In this document: positions 44,873-56,130 of the stretch, piece after piece
Layout of the letters: every line of letters starts with the position of its first letter
Numbering within the stretch: position 1 is the first letter of the stretch
DNA from: Codonopsis lanceolata
Taxonomy: Eukaryota > Streptophyta > Magnoliopsida > Asterales > Campanulaceae
Assembly: GCA_013146195.2 (NCBI GenBank)
Contig: CM028378.1
Span: 87,726,295-87,790,294 of the forward strand
Direction of reading: 5' to 3'
Length of the DNA stretch: 64,000 bases
The notes under the pieces: generated by a model
What the model was told of the DNA's origin: nothing
Database searches by the model: none
Seen by the model: only the letters and a program-made list of their open reading frames with translations
Position numbers and translations under genes: made by a program

Positions 44873-45694
44873 AAAACCACCACAAAAGTAACCTCATTTC
44901 ATTATATTTTCATACTACAATAGCTTAGTTATGCCCAATTATGACTAAGATGAAGAGTAAGTTAAACAAACATGATATCACAAAACAAAACCAAAGGCAT
45001 TTGTTACTTTCCACGACTTTCTAAGGAGGAGGATCATACCAAAGGAAAATTTTGCATCCCCTTCTGTCAGCAAGAACAAAAAAAAATCAGTTGATTAAAA
45101 CATATTTTATTTCTAGCAAAATTAATTAGTTAAATAATAACAGAAAATAAATTACTTACTTTATATCTTTCACAGCCTAAAAACTTTCCTCCTGGATTTT
45201 GATATGTCAATGATACCCGCATGTCAGTCATCATTCCATAATGACAACGAACTCCTCTATTCATTCTATTAAAACTAAGAAATAAAAGATGATCCAATGA
45301 AAATTGTGAATTGTTGGATGAATTAGTGCGTGTGTGTGTGTGTGTGTGTATCAAGGTTCATTCTATGAAATTTTAACAATTGTATGTGGTTTGTATTGCA
45401 TTCAAATTTGTGAAAATCTGGTCAAAGATTTAGTTGTTTTTGAAATTTCAAAATAGGACAAGGTTTATAACAAAATTGTTTTTTGCGGGAAGAATGGCGT
45501 GGACATGAGCCCGCTCAGTCCACGTAGGCAGCCACTAGGATATCCAGTCACCTTCCCATTACAAAAACTAACCAGTTTTTTACGGAAGGCTTTAATTGGA
45601 AAAAAGTTTGGTTGAGGTTTTGCATGCAAAAAAAAACATGGTTCAAAACCAAAAAAAACTAAAATATATTAGGGTTTTTTTATGGAATTAATAT
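44873..45694. other. Spacer without recognisable gene
   Basis: AT-rich noncoding DNA. Holds a (GT)n microsatellite at 45328-45349. CACAACAAAACCAAAGG at 44802 is nearly repeated at 44979. Confidence 0.6.
45328..45349. repeat. (GT)n microsatellite
   Basis: About ten GT units. Confidence 0.9.
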
Positions 45695-45703
45695 GTAGGA
45701 AAA

Positions 45704-45897
45704 GGGAAAACTACTTTTTTAACCAATGTACTATTCGTGATAGCCCAAAATAACATCGTCCTTTCATATTTACCTATTTTGACAATGTACTAAGTTTCGG
45801 GAGAAAATGTTAGAAATGTATAAATAATTTGGACAAAATGTTACCAATTTCATTAAATTTCCATCCAAATTCGTTAACGGAGTGATGACATGGATCT
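45704..45897 (+). repeat. Left terminal inverted repeat of the Mutator-like element
   Basis: Pairs with 47138-47326 at roughly nine bases in ten; also matches 52831-53020 in the inverted duplicate. Confidence 0.88.
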
Positions 45898-47137
45898 TTA
45901 AAGGTTTCTTTCATAAAATTTCAAAGTAAAGGGTATCCCCTTGTAATGTAGGGAAATATCTCTGCTTGGTTCATCGTTGATATCCACGTCAGCAAGATCT
46001 ATGTTTGTCACTTTCCTCGAGAATAGCAGAACGTTCACCGGAATCGATTGTTTTCTCAACGGTATAGACTGAGCATACTCCCTCTTCTGCGAAGGCATCG
46101 GTATCACCAAAATTATCTGCAATGTCGATGGTGTCGTTGCTGATGTTGGCGATGACAGGATGAGATCGAAGGTTTTCAACATAACAATTTGTCCAAAATA
46201 AAGAAGCGAGTTCATTAAATAGAAACTGTGGAGTAAATAAAGAAGTGAGTTATGTGTTTTTTTCTCTGATTCTCTCTGTGCACCACCCACTCCCTCATTT
46301 TTCCGCCATACCGTCGCCTTCTCCACCTCAAACCATTATCAATCGGTCTATCACGGCTCTAGAAGCCTCCTCTACTTCTCTTCTCGGCCGAGGCAATCGG
46401 GCGAAATCTCCCTATTTCTCAAACCTACGTCTTGTCTCCAGTCATCTATCTCCCCAGCGGCGGCCAGATCTCTCTATCTCTCGCTTCAATAACTCTATCA
46501 CCTTCTCCAGCGTCCATGTTTCGATATACGTATGAGCTTGTAGAGATTTTCAAGTTCAAGCAGAACTCGTAATGATCTGACTAAATCGTAAGCTAATCCC
46601 ATTAGTAGCTTAAATGAATCAAACAACACCAGGATCTCAATATAGTAACCAGTCATCTCATAACCTAAAGACCTATGAATGGTATCCAGACACATAATAG
46701 GATCTCTCTTTCCAAATTCAGATCTAAAATTGAATAAAAAAACCCACATCTAAAATTGAATAAAAACCTAGATCTAAAATTGAATTGAAATCCAGATTGA
46801 ATCAAAACCCAAATCTAATAAGACGGAGGATGGTCGTCGTCCTCGACGATGACGAGAGGTGGAGCAAGTAACGGAGGAGGAGGAGGCATTTCAAATGTTG
46901 GAAATGGCCAAGAAGAGTTATGCGATTGAATGATGTCGTCTTGGCTCAAGAAACCAAGGGACTTCTCGATGGCTCTGATCAGATCTTAGTTGTTGTCAAT
47001 GTCCTCATTTGCAGTGTGCGATTTGTTGAGGAAGAAGATACAAAATTACAATTTCTTCCCCTGAAGTGTTTGATTTTCTAGAATCTTCTTATATCTTTCT
47101 AATTGAACCCTTAGTGTTGAATATTACACACATGCCC
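45898..47137 (-). pseudogene. Captured gene-like sequence inside the Mutator-like element
   Basis: Read on the - strand (or + in the copy at 53030-54236). An exon-like piece at about 47020-46810 encodes LIRAIEKSLGFLSQDDIIQS followed by a Pro-rich LPPPPLLAPPLVIVEDD block, with a stop in one copy. A T-rich intron-like stretch follows with repeats of ATTTTAGATCT, then an open piece with EFGKRDPIMCLDTIHRSLGY, and a last piece with LYFGQIVMLKTFDLI. I do not recognise the parent gene. Layout of short coding pieces with intron-like gaps fits captured genomic DNA, not cDNA. The frames are short and broken. Confidence 0.5.
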
Positions 47138-47326
47138 CCACGTCATCACTTCGTTAACGAATTTGGATGGAAATATAACTAAATTGGTAACATTTTGTTC
47201 AAATTATTTGTACACTTCTAACATTTTCCCCTGAAACTTAGTACATTGTCAAAATTGATAAATATGAAAGCACGAGGTTATTTTGGGTTACCGCGAATAG
47301 TATGTGGGATAAAAAGTAGTTTTCTC
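47138..47326 (-). repeat. Right terminal inverted repeat of the Mutator-like element
   Basis: Reverse complement of the left terminal repeat, ending at the second GTAGGAAAA copy. Confidence 0.88.
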
Positions 47327-47550
47327 GTAGGAAAATGAAAAGGTTGAGAATTGAAGTGTTTCAGTCAAGATAAAGTTGTATAAATTAAATAAGATAAAAT
47401 CTAGTTTTAAATAAGCAATATTTACATTGACAAAAACAAAAACAAAAATATTTAATCATTTTACAAAAAAGTTGACACTTGGCAGCCATTTTATAGAAAG
47501 ATGTCATGTGGTATGAGTGGTTGTTGTTTTAGTAAATAGCAATAGATAGA

Positions 47551-47732
47551 TACTCCCTCCGGTCCAGGTAAAGAGTCCTCATTTGAAAGTCAAACTTTTT
47601 AAGAAAGTGACATTTTTAGTAGTCTATTAGTAATAAAATGACACTTTTATGCATTAATTTTTGAAAGTGAACTATTTAAGTAAAACATCTCAAAATAGAA
47701 TAGTGGACTTTTTGTCTGGAACGATGGAAATA
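47551..47732 (+). mobile_element. Stowaway-like MITE, left-arm copy
   Basis: About 180 bp. Starts TA-CTCCCTCCGGTCCAGG and ends with the imperfect complement (GGACTTTTTGTCTGGAACGA then TGGAAATA). CTCCCTCC-type ends with a TA duplication are typical of plant Stowaway MITEs. The right end has decayed. Confidence 0.7.
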
Positions 47733-47894
47733 GATAGTATTGATTTCTATTCAAACATACTAGATAAGGCCAAACCAGAAAATTAGTTTAAAAAATAACA
47801 AAAGCAAACAACTTACCATATTGAGAATAAAATCCTAAAAGATTCTTAAAATAAAGTACTGGTCAAAAATAATCTAATACCAACATAAATCTAT

Positions 47895-49445
47895 AACTAT
47901 TACTAAAACAGAAGTCGCTACTGCCACGTGACGGCTTTCTGTTTAAAGCTAAAAGTTTTAAAGGAATTTAGTGTTGCTACGTGTCACCTTGAAATAGGTA
48001 AAAAAAATCAAATTAAATTAGTTTAAGATAAAAATCAAAAATCTAATTAGATAAGATAAAAAATCCTAAAATTGATTTGATAAGATAGATTTAGGATATG
48101 TGGTTTAATAATTTTGATAATGATAGATATTTAAGTTTGTTTTTATTTTTTTTAAATATCGTTTAATTAAACTAGATTTTTTATCTATGGTATACAAGTT
48201 AAATTAAACTATTTCTAAAGCGTGTCACTACCGCCACGTGATCTGACACTGCATTTAAAGCTAAAAGTTTTAAAGGAATTTAGTGTTGCCACGTGTCACC
48301 TTCGAAATGATAAAAAAATCAAAATTAATTAGTTTAAGATAAAAATAGAAAATCTAATTAGATAAGATAAAAATCTAAAATTGATTTGATAAGATAGATT
48401 TAGGATATGGTTTTAATAGTACATTAATGATAGAGATTTAGGATTTTAGTTTTTATTTTTTTTTAAAGCCTACGTTTTAATTAAACTAGATTTTATCACT
48501 ATGTAATTTATACAAGTTAATTAAACTATTTCTAAAACGAAGTCACTCTTGCCACGTGATGACTTTCTGTTTAGCTAAAGTTTTAAAAGAATTTAGTGTT
48601 GCCACGTGTCTGCCTTCGAAATGGTAAAAAAAATCAAAATTAATTAGTTTAAGATAAAAATAAAAATCTAATTAGATAAGATAAAAATCCTAAAATTGAT
48701 TTGATAAGATAGATTTAGGATATGGTTTTAGTACATTAATGATAGAGATTTAGGATTTTTTTTATTTTTTTTTTTTTTTAAATATCGTTTAATTAAACTA
48801 GATTTTATCATTATGTAATTTATACAAGTTTAATTTGAAACTAATTACTAAAACGAAGTCGCTACTGCCACGTGACGGCTTTCTGTTTAATAAAAGTTTT
48901 AAAATTTAGTGTTGCCACGTGTCACCTTGAAATGGTAAAAAATCAAAATTAATTAGTTTAAGATAAAATCAAAAATCTAATTAGATAAGATAAAAATCCT
49001 AAAATTGATTTGATAAGATAGATTTAGGATATGGTTTAACAAGTACATTAATGATAGAGATTTAGGATTTGTTTTATTTTTTTAAATATCGCTTAATTAA
49101 ACTAGATTTTATCATATGTAATTTATACAAGTTAATTAAACTATTATTAAAAGAAGTCACTACTGCCACGTGGCACCTATTTAAAGCTAAAAGTTTAAAA
49201 AGAATTTAGTGTTGCCACGTGTCACCTTGAAATGGTAAAAAAATCAAAATTAATTAGTTTAAGATAAAAATCAAAAATCTAATTAGATAAGATAAAATCC
49301 TAAAATTGATTTGATAAGATAGATTTAGGATATGGTTTAACGAGTACATTAATGATAGAGATTTAGGATTTTTTTTATTTTTTTTAAATATCGCTTAATT
49401 AAACTAGATTTTATCCTATGTAATTTATACAAGTTTAATTTGACT
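47895..49445 (+). repeat. Tandem array of about 310-bp monomers with CACGTG, left arm
   Basis: Five monomers. CACGTG in GCCACGTGA-type context at 47925, 48235, 48553, 48869 and 49167 gives spacings of 310, 318, 316 and 298 bp. A second CACGTG follows in GCCACGTGTC about 50 bp later in most monomers. The rest is very AT-rich (ATTGATTTGATAAGATAGAT block). Confidence 0.88.
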
Positions 49446-49626
49446 GAAACTCTTCAATTTCATCTCTTTTCATTTTCCTACTATTTAATTTATACAAATT
49501 ATCACAGGGATAATTTTATGTTATTTTCTACTAATCTATATTTATTAATCATTAATTAATAATCCATCATTTAACTATTATTAAATCAGAAGGCACTGTT
49601 ACTACATGACGACTTTCTCTTGAAAA

Positions 49627-49726
49627 NNNNNNNNNNNNNNNNNNNNNNNNNNNNNNNNNNNNNNNNNNNNNNNNNNNNNNNNNNNNNNNNNNNNNNNNNN
49701 NNNNNNNNNNNNNNNNNNNNNNNNNN
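49627..49726. other. Assembly gap, 100 N
   Basis: Exactly 100 N at the centre of the inverted duplication. Confidence 0.99.
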
Positions 49727-49779
49727 TAAATAGTAGGAAAATGAAAAGATGAAAATTGAAGAGTTTCGATCAAATTAAA

Positions 49780-50995
49780 CTTATATAAATTACAAAGGAT
49801 AAAATCTAGTTTAATTAAACAAAATAAAAATCTCTATCATTAATGTATTGGTTAAACCATATCCTAAATCTATCTTATCAAATCAATTTTAGAATTTTTA
49901 TCTTATCTAATTAGATTTTTTGATTTTTTATCTTAAACTAATTAATTTTGATTTTTTACCATTTCGAAAGTGACACGTGACTACACTAAATTCCTTTAAA
50001 ACTTTTAGCTTTAAATGGAAAGCCGCGTGGCGATGGCATTGTTTAGTAATAGTTTAATTAACTTGTATAAATTACATAGGATAAAATCTAGTTTAATTAA
50101 ACGATATTTAAAAAAAATAAAAACAAATCCTAAATATCTGTCATTAATGTAGTCGTTAAACCATATCCTAAATTTATCTTATCAAATCAATTTTAGGATT
50201 TTTATCTTATCTAATTAGATTTTTGATTTTTATCTTAAACTAATTAATTTTGATTTTTTACCATTTGAAAGGTGACACATGGCAACACTAAATTCCTTTA
50301 AAACTTTTAGCTTTAAGCGAAAGCGAATCTGTGATAAAATACATTTTAGTAATAATTTAATTAACTTGTATAAATTACATATGATAAAATCTAGAATTTA
50401 ATTAAGCGATATTCTAAAAAAAAAAAAAATCACAAAATCCCTAAATCTCTATCATTAATGTATTAGTTAAACCATATCCTAAATCTATCTTATCAAATCA
50501 ATTTTAGGATTTTTATATTATCTAATTAGATTTTTGATTTTTATCTTAAACTAATTAATTTTGATTTTATTATCATTTCGAAGGTGACACGTGGCAACAC
50601 TAACTTCCTTTAAAACTTTTAGCTTTAAACAGGAAGCCGTCACGTGGCAGTAGCGACTTCTGTTTTAGTAATATTTTAATTAACTTGTATAAATTACATA
50701 GGATAAAATCTAGTTTAATTAAGCGATATTTAAAAATAGAAAAAAAATCCTAAATCTCTATCATTAATTTACTCGTTAAACCATATCCTAAATCTATCTT
50801 ATCAAATCAATTTTAGGATTTTTATCTTATCTAATTATATTTTTTGATTTTTTATCTTAAACTAATTAATTTTGATTTTTACCATTTCGAAGGTGACACG
50901 TGGCAACACTAAATTCCTTTAAAACTTTTAGCTTTAAACAGAAAACCGTCACGTGACAGCAGTAGCGGCTTCTGTTTTAGTAATAGTTATAGATT
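49780..50995 (-). repeat. Tandem array of about 310-bp monomers with CACGTG, right arm
   Basis: About four monomers in the opposite orientation. CACGTG at 49974, 50589, 50641, 50897 and 50950; other sites are mutated (CACATG near 50277, CGCGTG near 50025). Confidence 0.85.
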
Positions 50996-51150
50996 TATGT
51001 TGGTATTAGATTATATTTGACCAGTACTTTATTTTAAGAATCTTTTAGGATTTTATTCTCAATATGGTAAGTTGTTTGCTTTTGTTATTTTTTAAACTAA
51101 TTTTCTGGTTTGGCCTTATCTAGTATGTTTGAATAGAAATCAATACTATC

Positions 51151-52608
51151 TATTTCCTAGTTCAGGACAAAGGTCAATACTATTTTGAGATGTTTCATTT
51201 AAATAGTTCACTTTCGAGGAAATTAATGCATAAAAGTGACATCTATATATATATAAAACCAATGTAGTCTAAAAATAGCAAAATCCCTCCAAAATTTGTA
51301 CTCCTAAAATAGAAAGTCATCTATATGTAATAAAAGTTGTGGGTCATATATTGAAAATATAAATTAATTGATTATACATTAATTGATTACATGTGTCATA
51401 ATTAATCAAATACTACCTTAATATGTGAAAATCAAATACTCTCTTGGAATATGAAAACCAAATATTTCCTTAGAATATGAACATACTTCTAATGAATTGA
51501 AAACAATGTTAACAAAATATTTTAACAACATCAAGATCTTAATTTTATTATTCATTTTACACGTTATAAATCAAGATCATAATTTTTTATAATATTCTAC
51601 ACGTTGAGAAATTTGTTGTCCTATAGAAGATAAAATATGATGAACTTAAACATCGACTTCTGCCAACATATATTAAAAAAAAAATTATACTTTTACTTTT
51701 ATATTATATCAAGAGTCCCGACAAAAGTGTTTAAAAAAATAAAATAACAAACCATGATTTAATTTCAATCCGAGCATGTAGGTCAAACAAAAAAAAAACC
51801 TTGAATATTAACCAACAAACCAAATTCCATCAAATCCGAACTAGATTTTTTTGTAAAAATATTGATGTTTGTTCGGTTTTTAATGTTCAATCCCCCAAAT
51901 CTAATTAAAAAATCAACTAATATTTTATTGTAATTTTTTTTACCAACTAACCATAAAAAGGCTTGGATATCACATTGTAGGAGCTAAAATTTGAATGCAA
52001 GTAATGTTGGAGACAAAGTATCTCAAGAATGTCATTATCTCCATCAGTAAAAATAAGAATATCACATCTAGATGACATGAAAAATCACAAAACGATAAAA
52101 AAACTTGATAAAGAAAATTTAATTAATTTCGAAATAATACTACTTAATTAACGAATCTAAATCCTCATCACAATTGTTGAGATAACTTATTGACATATTT
52201 GAAATTAAAGTGCACATCTAATAAAATGGACCAAAATTAAAAGCAATTCATTGACAAATCTATAAAAATATAAAGAAGGATAAATAGCAAAATATTTTTT
52301 CATCTCCATCGGACCGTTGAAAAAATATTTTAAAACAATCAATATCTTAATTTTATTGTCCCTTTTACATTTTAATAAATCGAAATAAAAAATTTTAATA
52401 GTATTTTATATGTTAAAAATTTGTGGTCTTATAGAAGATAAAATATAATGAAACTTTTAATATTTATTTGTAATATGTACTTCAATTTGTAAGAAAAGTG
52501 TGGAGGGTAAACACAAAGTAGTTTTATTACTAATAGACTACTAAAAATATCACTTTCTTAAAAGTTTGACTTTCAAATGAGGACTCTTTACCTGGACCGG
52601 AGGAAGTA
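51151..52608 (-). mobile_element. Stowaway-like MITE, right-arm copy, interrupted
   Basis: The same MITE as 47551-47732 in reverse; its sequence is found at 51151-51241 and 52522-52608, split by the insertion at 51242-52521. Confidence 0.7.
51242..52521 (+). mobile_element. Helitron-like insertion, non-autonomous
   Basis: 1280 bp absent from the left arm, so its ends are exact to within a base. Inserted between A and T without a target duplication, starting TCTATATATATATAAAACC and ending AAACACAAAGTAG. 5' TC and A|T insertion fit Helitrons. The last four bases are GTAG where the consensus is CTRR, and I see only a weak hairpin (GTGT with ACAC) near the 3' end. No Rep/helicase frame. Could be another type of insertion or a deletion from the left arm. 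Confidence 0.45.
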
Positions 52609-52830
52609 TCTATCTATTGCTATTTACTAAAACAACAACCACTCATACCACATGACATCTTTCTATAAAATGGCTGCCAAGTGTCAACTTTTTTGTAAAA
52701 TGATAAAACATTTTTTTTTGTTTTTGTCAAGTTAAATATTGCTTATTTAAAACTAGATTTTATCTTATTTAATTTATACAACTTTATCTTGACTGAAACA
52801 CTTCAATTCTCATCCTTTTCATTTTCCTAC

Positions 52831-54236
52831 GAGAAAACTACTTTTTTAACCAACGTACTATTCGCGGTAACCCAAAATAATCTTGTGCTTTCATATTTAT
52901 CAATTTTGACAATGTACTAAGTTTCAGGGGAAAATGTTAGAAGTATATAAAAAATTTGAACAAAATGTTACCAATTTAGTTATATTTCCATCCAAATTCG
53001 TTAACAGAATGATGACGTGGGGGCATGTGTGCATTATTTAACACTAAGGGTTCAATTAGAAAGATATAAGAAGATTTTAGAAAATCAAACACTCAAGGGG
53101 AAGAAATTGTAATTTTGTATCTTCTTCCTCAACAAATCGCACACTGCAAATGAGGACATCGACAACAACTAAGATCTGATTAGAGCCATTGAGAAGTCCC
53201 TTGGTTTCTTGAGCCAAGACGACATCATTCAATCACATAACTTTTCTTGGCCATTTTCGACATCTGAAATGCTTCCTCCTCCTCCGTTGCTTGCTCCACC
53301 TCTCGTCATCGTCGAGGACGACAACCATCCTCCGTCTTATTAGATTTGGGTTTTGATTCAATCTGGATTTCAATTCAATTTTAGATCTAGGTTTTTATTC
53401 AATTTTAGATGTGGGTTTTTTTATTCGATTTTAGATCTGAATTTGGAAAGAGAGATCCTGTTATGTGTTTGGATACCATTCATAGGTCTTTAGGTTATGA
53501 GATGACTGGTTACTATATTGAGATCCTGGTGTTGTTTGATTCATTTAAGCTACTAATGGGATTAGCTTACGATTTATTTGTGTATCAATTACGAGTACTG
53601 GTTGAACTTGAAAATCTACAAGCTCATACGTATATCGAAACATGGACATTTTGGAGAAGGTGATAGAGTTATTGAAGCGAGAGATAGAGAGATCGGGCTG
53701 CTGCTTGGGAGATAGATGACTGGAGACAACGCTGTAGGTTTGGAGAAATAGAGGGAGATTTCACCGATGGATTGCCTTGGCCGGAGAAGAGAGAGCAGAG
53801 GAGGGAGGCTTCTAGAGCTGTGATAGGCATAGACCGGAGCGATAAGGGTTTGAGATGGAGAAGGCGACGGGTATGGTGGGAAATGAGGGAGTGAGTGGTG
53901 CGCGTAGAGAGAATCAGGAGAAAAAACACATAACTTGCTTCTTTATTTACTCCACAATTTCTATTTAATGAACTCGCTTCTTTATTTTGGACAAATTGTT
54001 ATGTTGAAAACCTTTGATCTCATCCCGTCATCGCCAACATCAGCAACGACACCATCGGCATTGCATATAATTTTGGTGATACCGATGCCTCCGCAGAAGA
54101 GGGAGTATGCTCAGTCTATGCCGTTGAGAAAGCAATCGATTCCGGTGAACGTTCCACTATTCTCGAGGAAAGTGACAAACATAGATCTTGCTGACGTGGT
54201 CATCGACGATGAACCAAGCAGAGATATTTCCCTACA
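52831..54236 (+). mobile_element. Second copy of the Mutator-like element, truncated
   Basis: Starts GAGAAAACTAC after TTTTCCTAC (52822-52830, the complement of the 9-bp duplication). Collinear in reverse with 45930-47326. The outer terminal repeat is missing; element E sequence takes over at about 54236. Confidence 0.82.
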
Positions 54237-55273
54237 ATGTTCGCCCTCCTACTCTTACTAATGCTAATTACTCTATTTGGAAAGTCAAGATGCGCATCTT
54301 CATCAAATCAATTGATGAGAGAGCGTGGCTTGCTGGTTTGAATGGATGGAGTCCTCCCAAAACAACGGATTCAGATGGTGATGTCAAGGTCACCAAGGAA
54401 TCTGAATGGACCAATGAAGATAGGAACACTGCATCCTTTAATTCAAAAGCATTGTCTGCTATTTATAAAGCCTTAGATGCTAACACTTTTAGGGTGATAG
54501 CAAATTATGAATCTGCTAAGGATGTCTGGGAGGCCCTTCAGACCTTATGTGAAGGACCTGTCAGTGTTCGTGCGTCTAAGTTAAGAATGCTCACCACTCA
54601 GTTTGAGAATACTAGAATGCATGAGTCTGAGGATATCATGACATATCATGGTAGACTCCTTGACTTATCTAATTCTGCACTTGCTTTAGGAGATCCTTTT
54701 ACTAATGAGCGTCTTGTTAGCAAGATGATGAGAACTTTGCCTGAAAGGTTCAATGTCAAGATATGTGCTATTGAAGAAGCACATGATATTGACAAGATGA
54801 GTTTTGAAAGACTGACTGGTATTCTTCAAAACTTTGAACTGAACCTAAATGATCAAATGAAACAAAAAGGCAAAGGAGCTTCATCATCTTCTACACCCAT
54901 AGTTAAAAATATTGCCATGCCTGCTCCTATTGATATCTCATGTGATTTGCTTGAAATTCAAAAGGATATTGATAAGTCTGATTTTGGAGAAGAATCTATT
55001 GGTCTATTGACAACCAAGTTCAGAATTTTTTTGAAAAATAAGAGTCAAAATAGAACTCCATCATCAAGCTCGAAAAACACTTTTAAACTTGACTCTGGAA
55101 AATTTGTTCCCAAAGAAAATTCTTTCCAAACTCCAGAAAAACCTTTCACGAACCCTTTTGCATCAAAATCATCCTACAATGGTAAGAACATTGACTCTAT
55201 ACAATGTAGAGAATGTCAAGGTTATGGTCACTATGCTAACCAATGTGCAAACACTTTAAGAAAAAGGGCTTGA
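54188..55273 (+). pseudogene. gag: Element E Gag, with a chimeric start
   Basis: 361 open residues. The first 17 or so (from ATG 54188) come from the Mutator-like copy; true Gag begins near RPPTLTNANYSIWKVKMRIF. UBN2-type capsid blocks follow: DANTFRVIANYESAKDVWEA, KLRMLTTQFENTRMHESEDI, LVSKMMRTLPERFN, IEEAHDIDKMSFERLTGIL. A zinc knuckle CRECQGYGHYANQC lies near the C-terminus. The frame then shifts near 55260 into the linker frame. The natural start and LTR are missing, so any product would be a fusion. Confidence 0.85.
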
Positions 55274-56052
55274 ATTTTTCAGCAACCTTGAGTGATAGTG
55301 ATGGAGAAGATCCAGGTGATCTTATCACTCTTGTTGCCGTTTATGACTCTGAATCTGAAAGTGCAGATGTTTCAGCAAATGTGACACCCAATGCAGCTAC
55401 ATCGGGAGTCACATCGGCAGATACAGTGAGTTGGAACAGGGACGAACTCTTCTGTTTTAATTCCATAGTTCCAGAAGATGGTGTAGATACAGAGTCAGAC
55501 TTGCTGGAAGGGTACAAGGAGCTGTACAAGGATTGGGAGAAACGAGCTCGCCAAGTTACATTATTTGGTAAAGCAAATGAGCTGTTAAAAAAAGCAAATG
55601 AGGATAAAAAAGAGTGCGTAATAAGGCTGGAAAGTTTGCTAAGCAAAAAGGATGTTGAGATTGAAGGGTCAAGGAAGCAACTTAATCAAGAAAGAGAGAC
55701 CATTACCAAATGGAATTCGAGCCATCATAAGGTGCATGAAATGATGAATTGAGGCAGCACATCTAAAGCAGGTATTGGTTTTGTTCCTAAGGTGTTTGTA
55801 AGAGAAGGAGAAGGTACGTCTGGAACGAAGCAGACTGATCAAAATTTTCAAGAAACTGCCTTCTTTGAAAAACTAAGAATAAGAAAGAAAAATTATGTTT
55901 GTCATTTCTGCCACAGGCCTGGTCACATACAACCCTTTTGTTTTCTGAAAAAGGCAATGTATGAGGATGAATTAAGACAGACCTTCTTGAAAAAAACTCA
56001 GATACAGAATCGTATGAAGCAGCCAATGCCACAGCCAATGCAGCAACATTGA
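55243..56052 (+). pseudogene. Element E Gag-Pol linker with second zinc knuckle
   Basis: Two frames, 55243-55752 and 55792-56052. The first is acidic, then Lys/Glu-rich and probably helical (YKELYKDWEKRARQV, LLKKANEDKKECVIRLESLL, possible coiled coil). It ends at TGA 55750-55752 and continues in the same frame group as GSTSKAGIGFVPKVFV. The second carries CHFCHRPGHIQPFC. A TGA at about 56050 stands where Trp is expected (HWQSHWKSH-type). Carries two copies of a short repeated nucleotide motif, at 55387 and 56034. Confidence 0.75.
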
Positions 56053-56130
56053 CAGTCACATTGGAAGTCTCATCCGAAGGCTCATCAGAATTTTTTTTTT
56101 CAAAATCACCAATCCAAAAATGTTAAACAA

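Larger units (their letters stand above)
45704..47326 (-). mobile_element. Non-autonomous Mutator-like element with captured sequence (Pack-MULE candidate)
   Basis: 1623 bp. Terminal inverted repeats of about 190 bp (45704-45897 and 47138-47326) begin GGGAAAACTAC / GAGAAAACTAC. The flanking 9 bp are identical, GTAGGAAAA at 45695-45703 and 47327-47335; a 9-bp duplication with long terminal repeats is the signature of Mutator-like elements. No transposase inside, so it depends on another element. The interior looks like parts of a host gene. Confidence 0.88.
45920..49495 (+). repeat. Left arm of a large inverted duplication
   Basis: Matches 49727-54236 in reverse. Over 47143-47340 I count about ten differences in 215 bp, so about 95% identity. 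Order outward to inward: Mutator-like element, spacer, Stowaway-like MITE, G-box tandem array. Confidence 0.88.
49727..54236 (-). repeat. Right arm of the large inverted duplication
   Basis: Inverted match of 45920-49495. Longer than the left arm because of a 1.28-kb insertion at 51242-52521. Ends abruptly at about 54236, inside the Mutator-like copy, where element E begins. Confidence 0.88.

Noticed and set aside
45130..45354. Short - strand frame over the GT microsatellite
   Set aside because: Its start is the repeat itself and nothing conserved follows.
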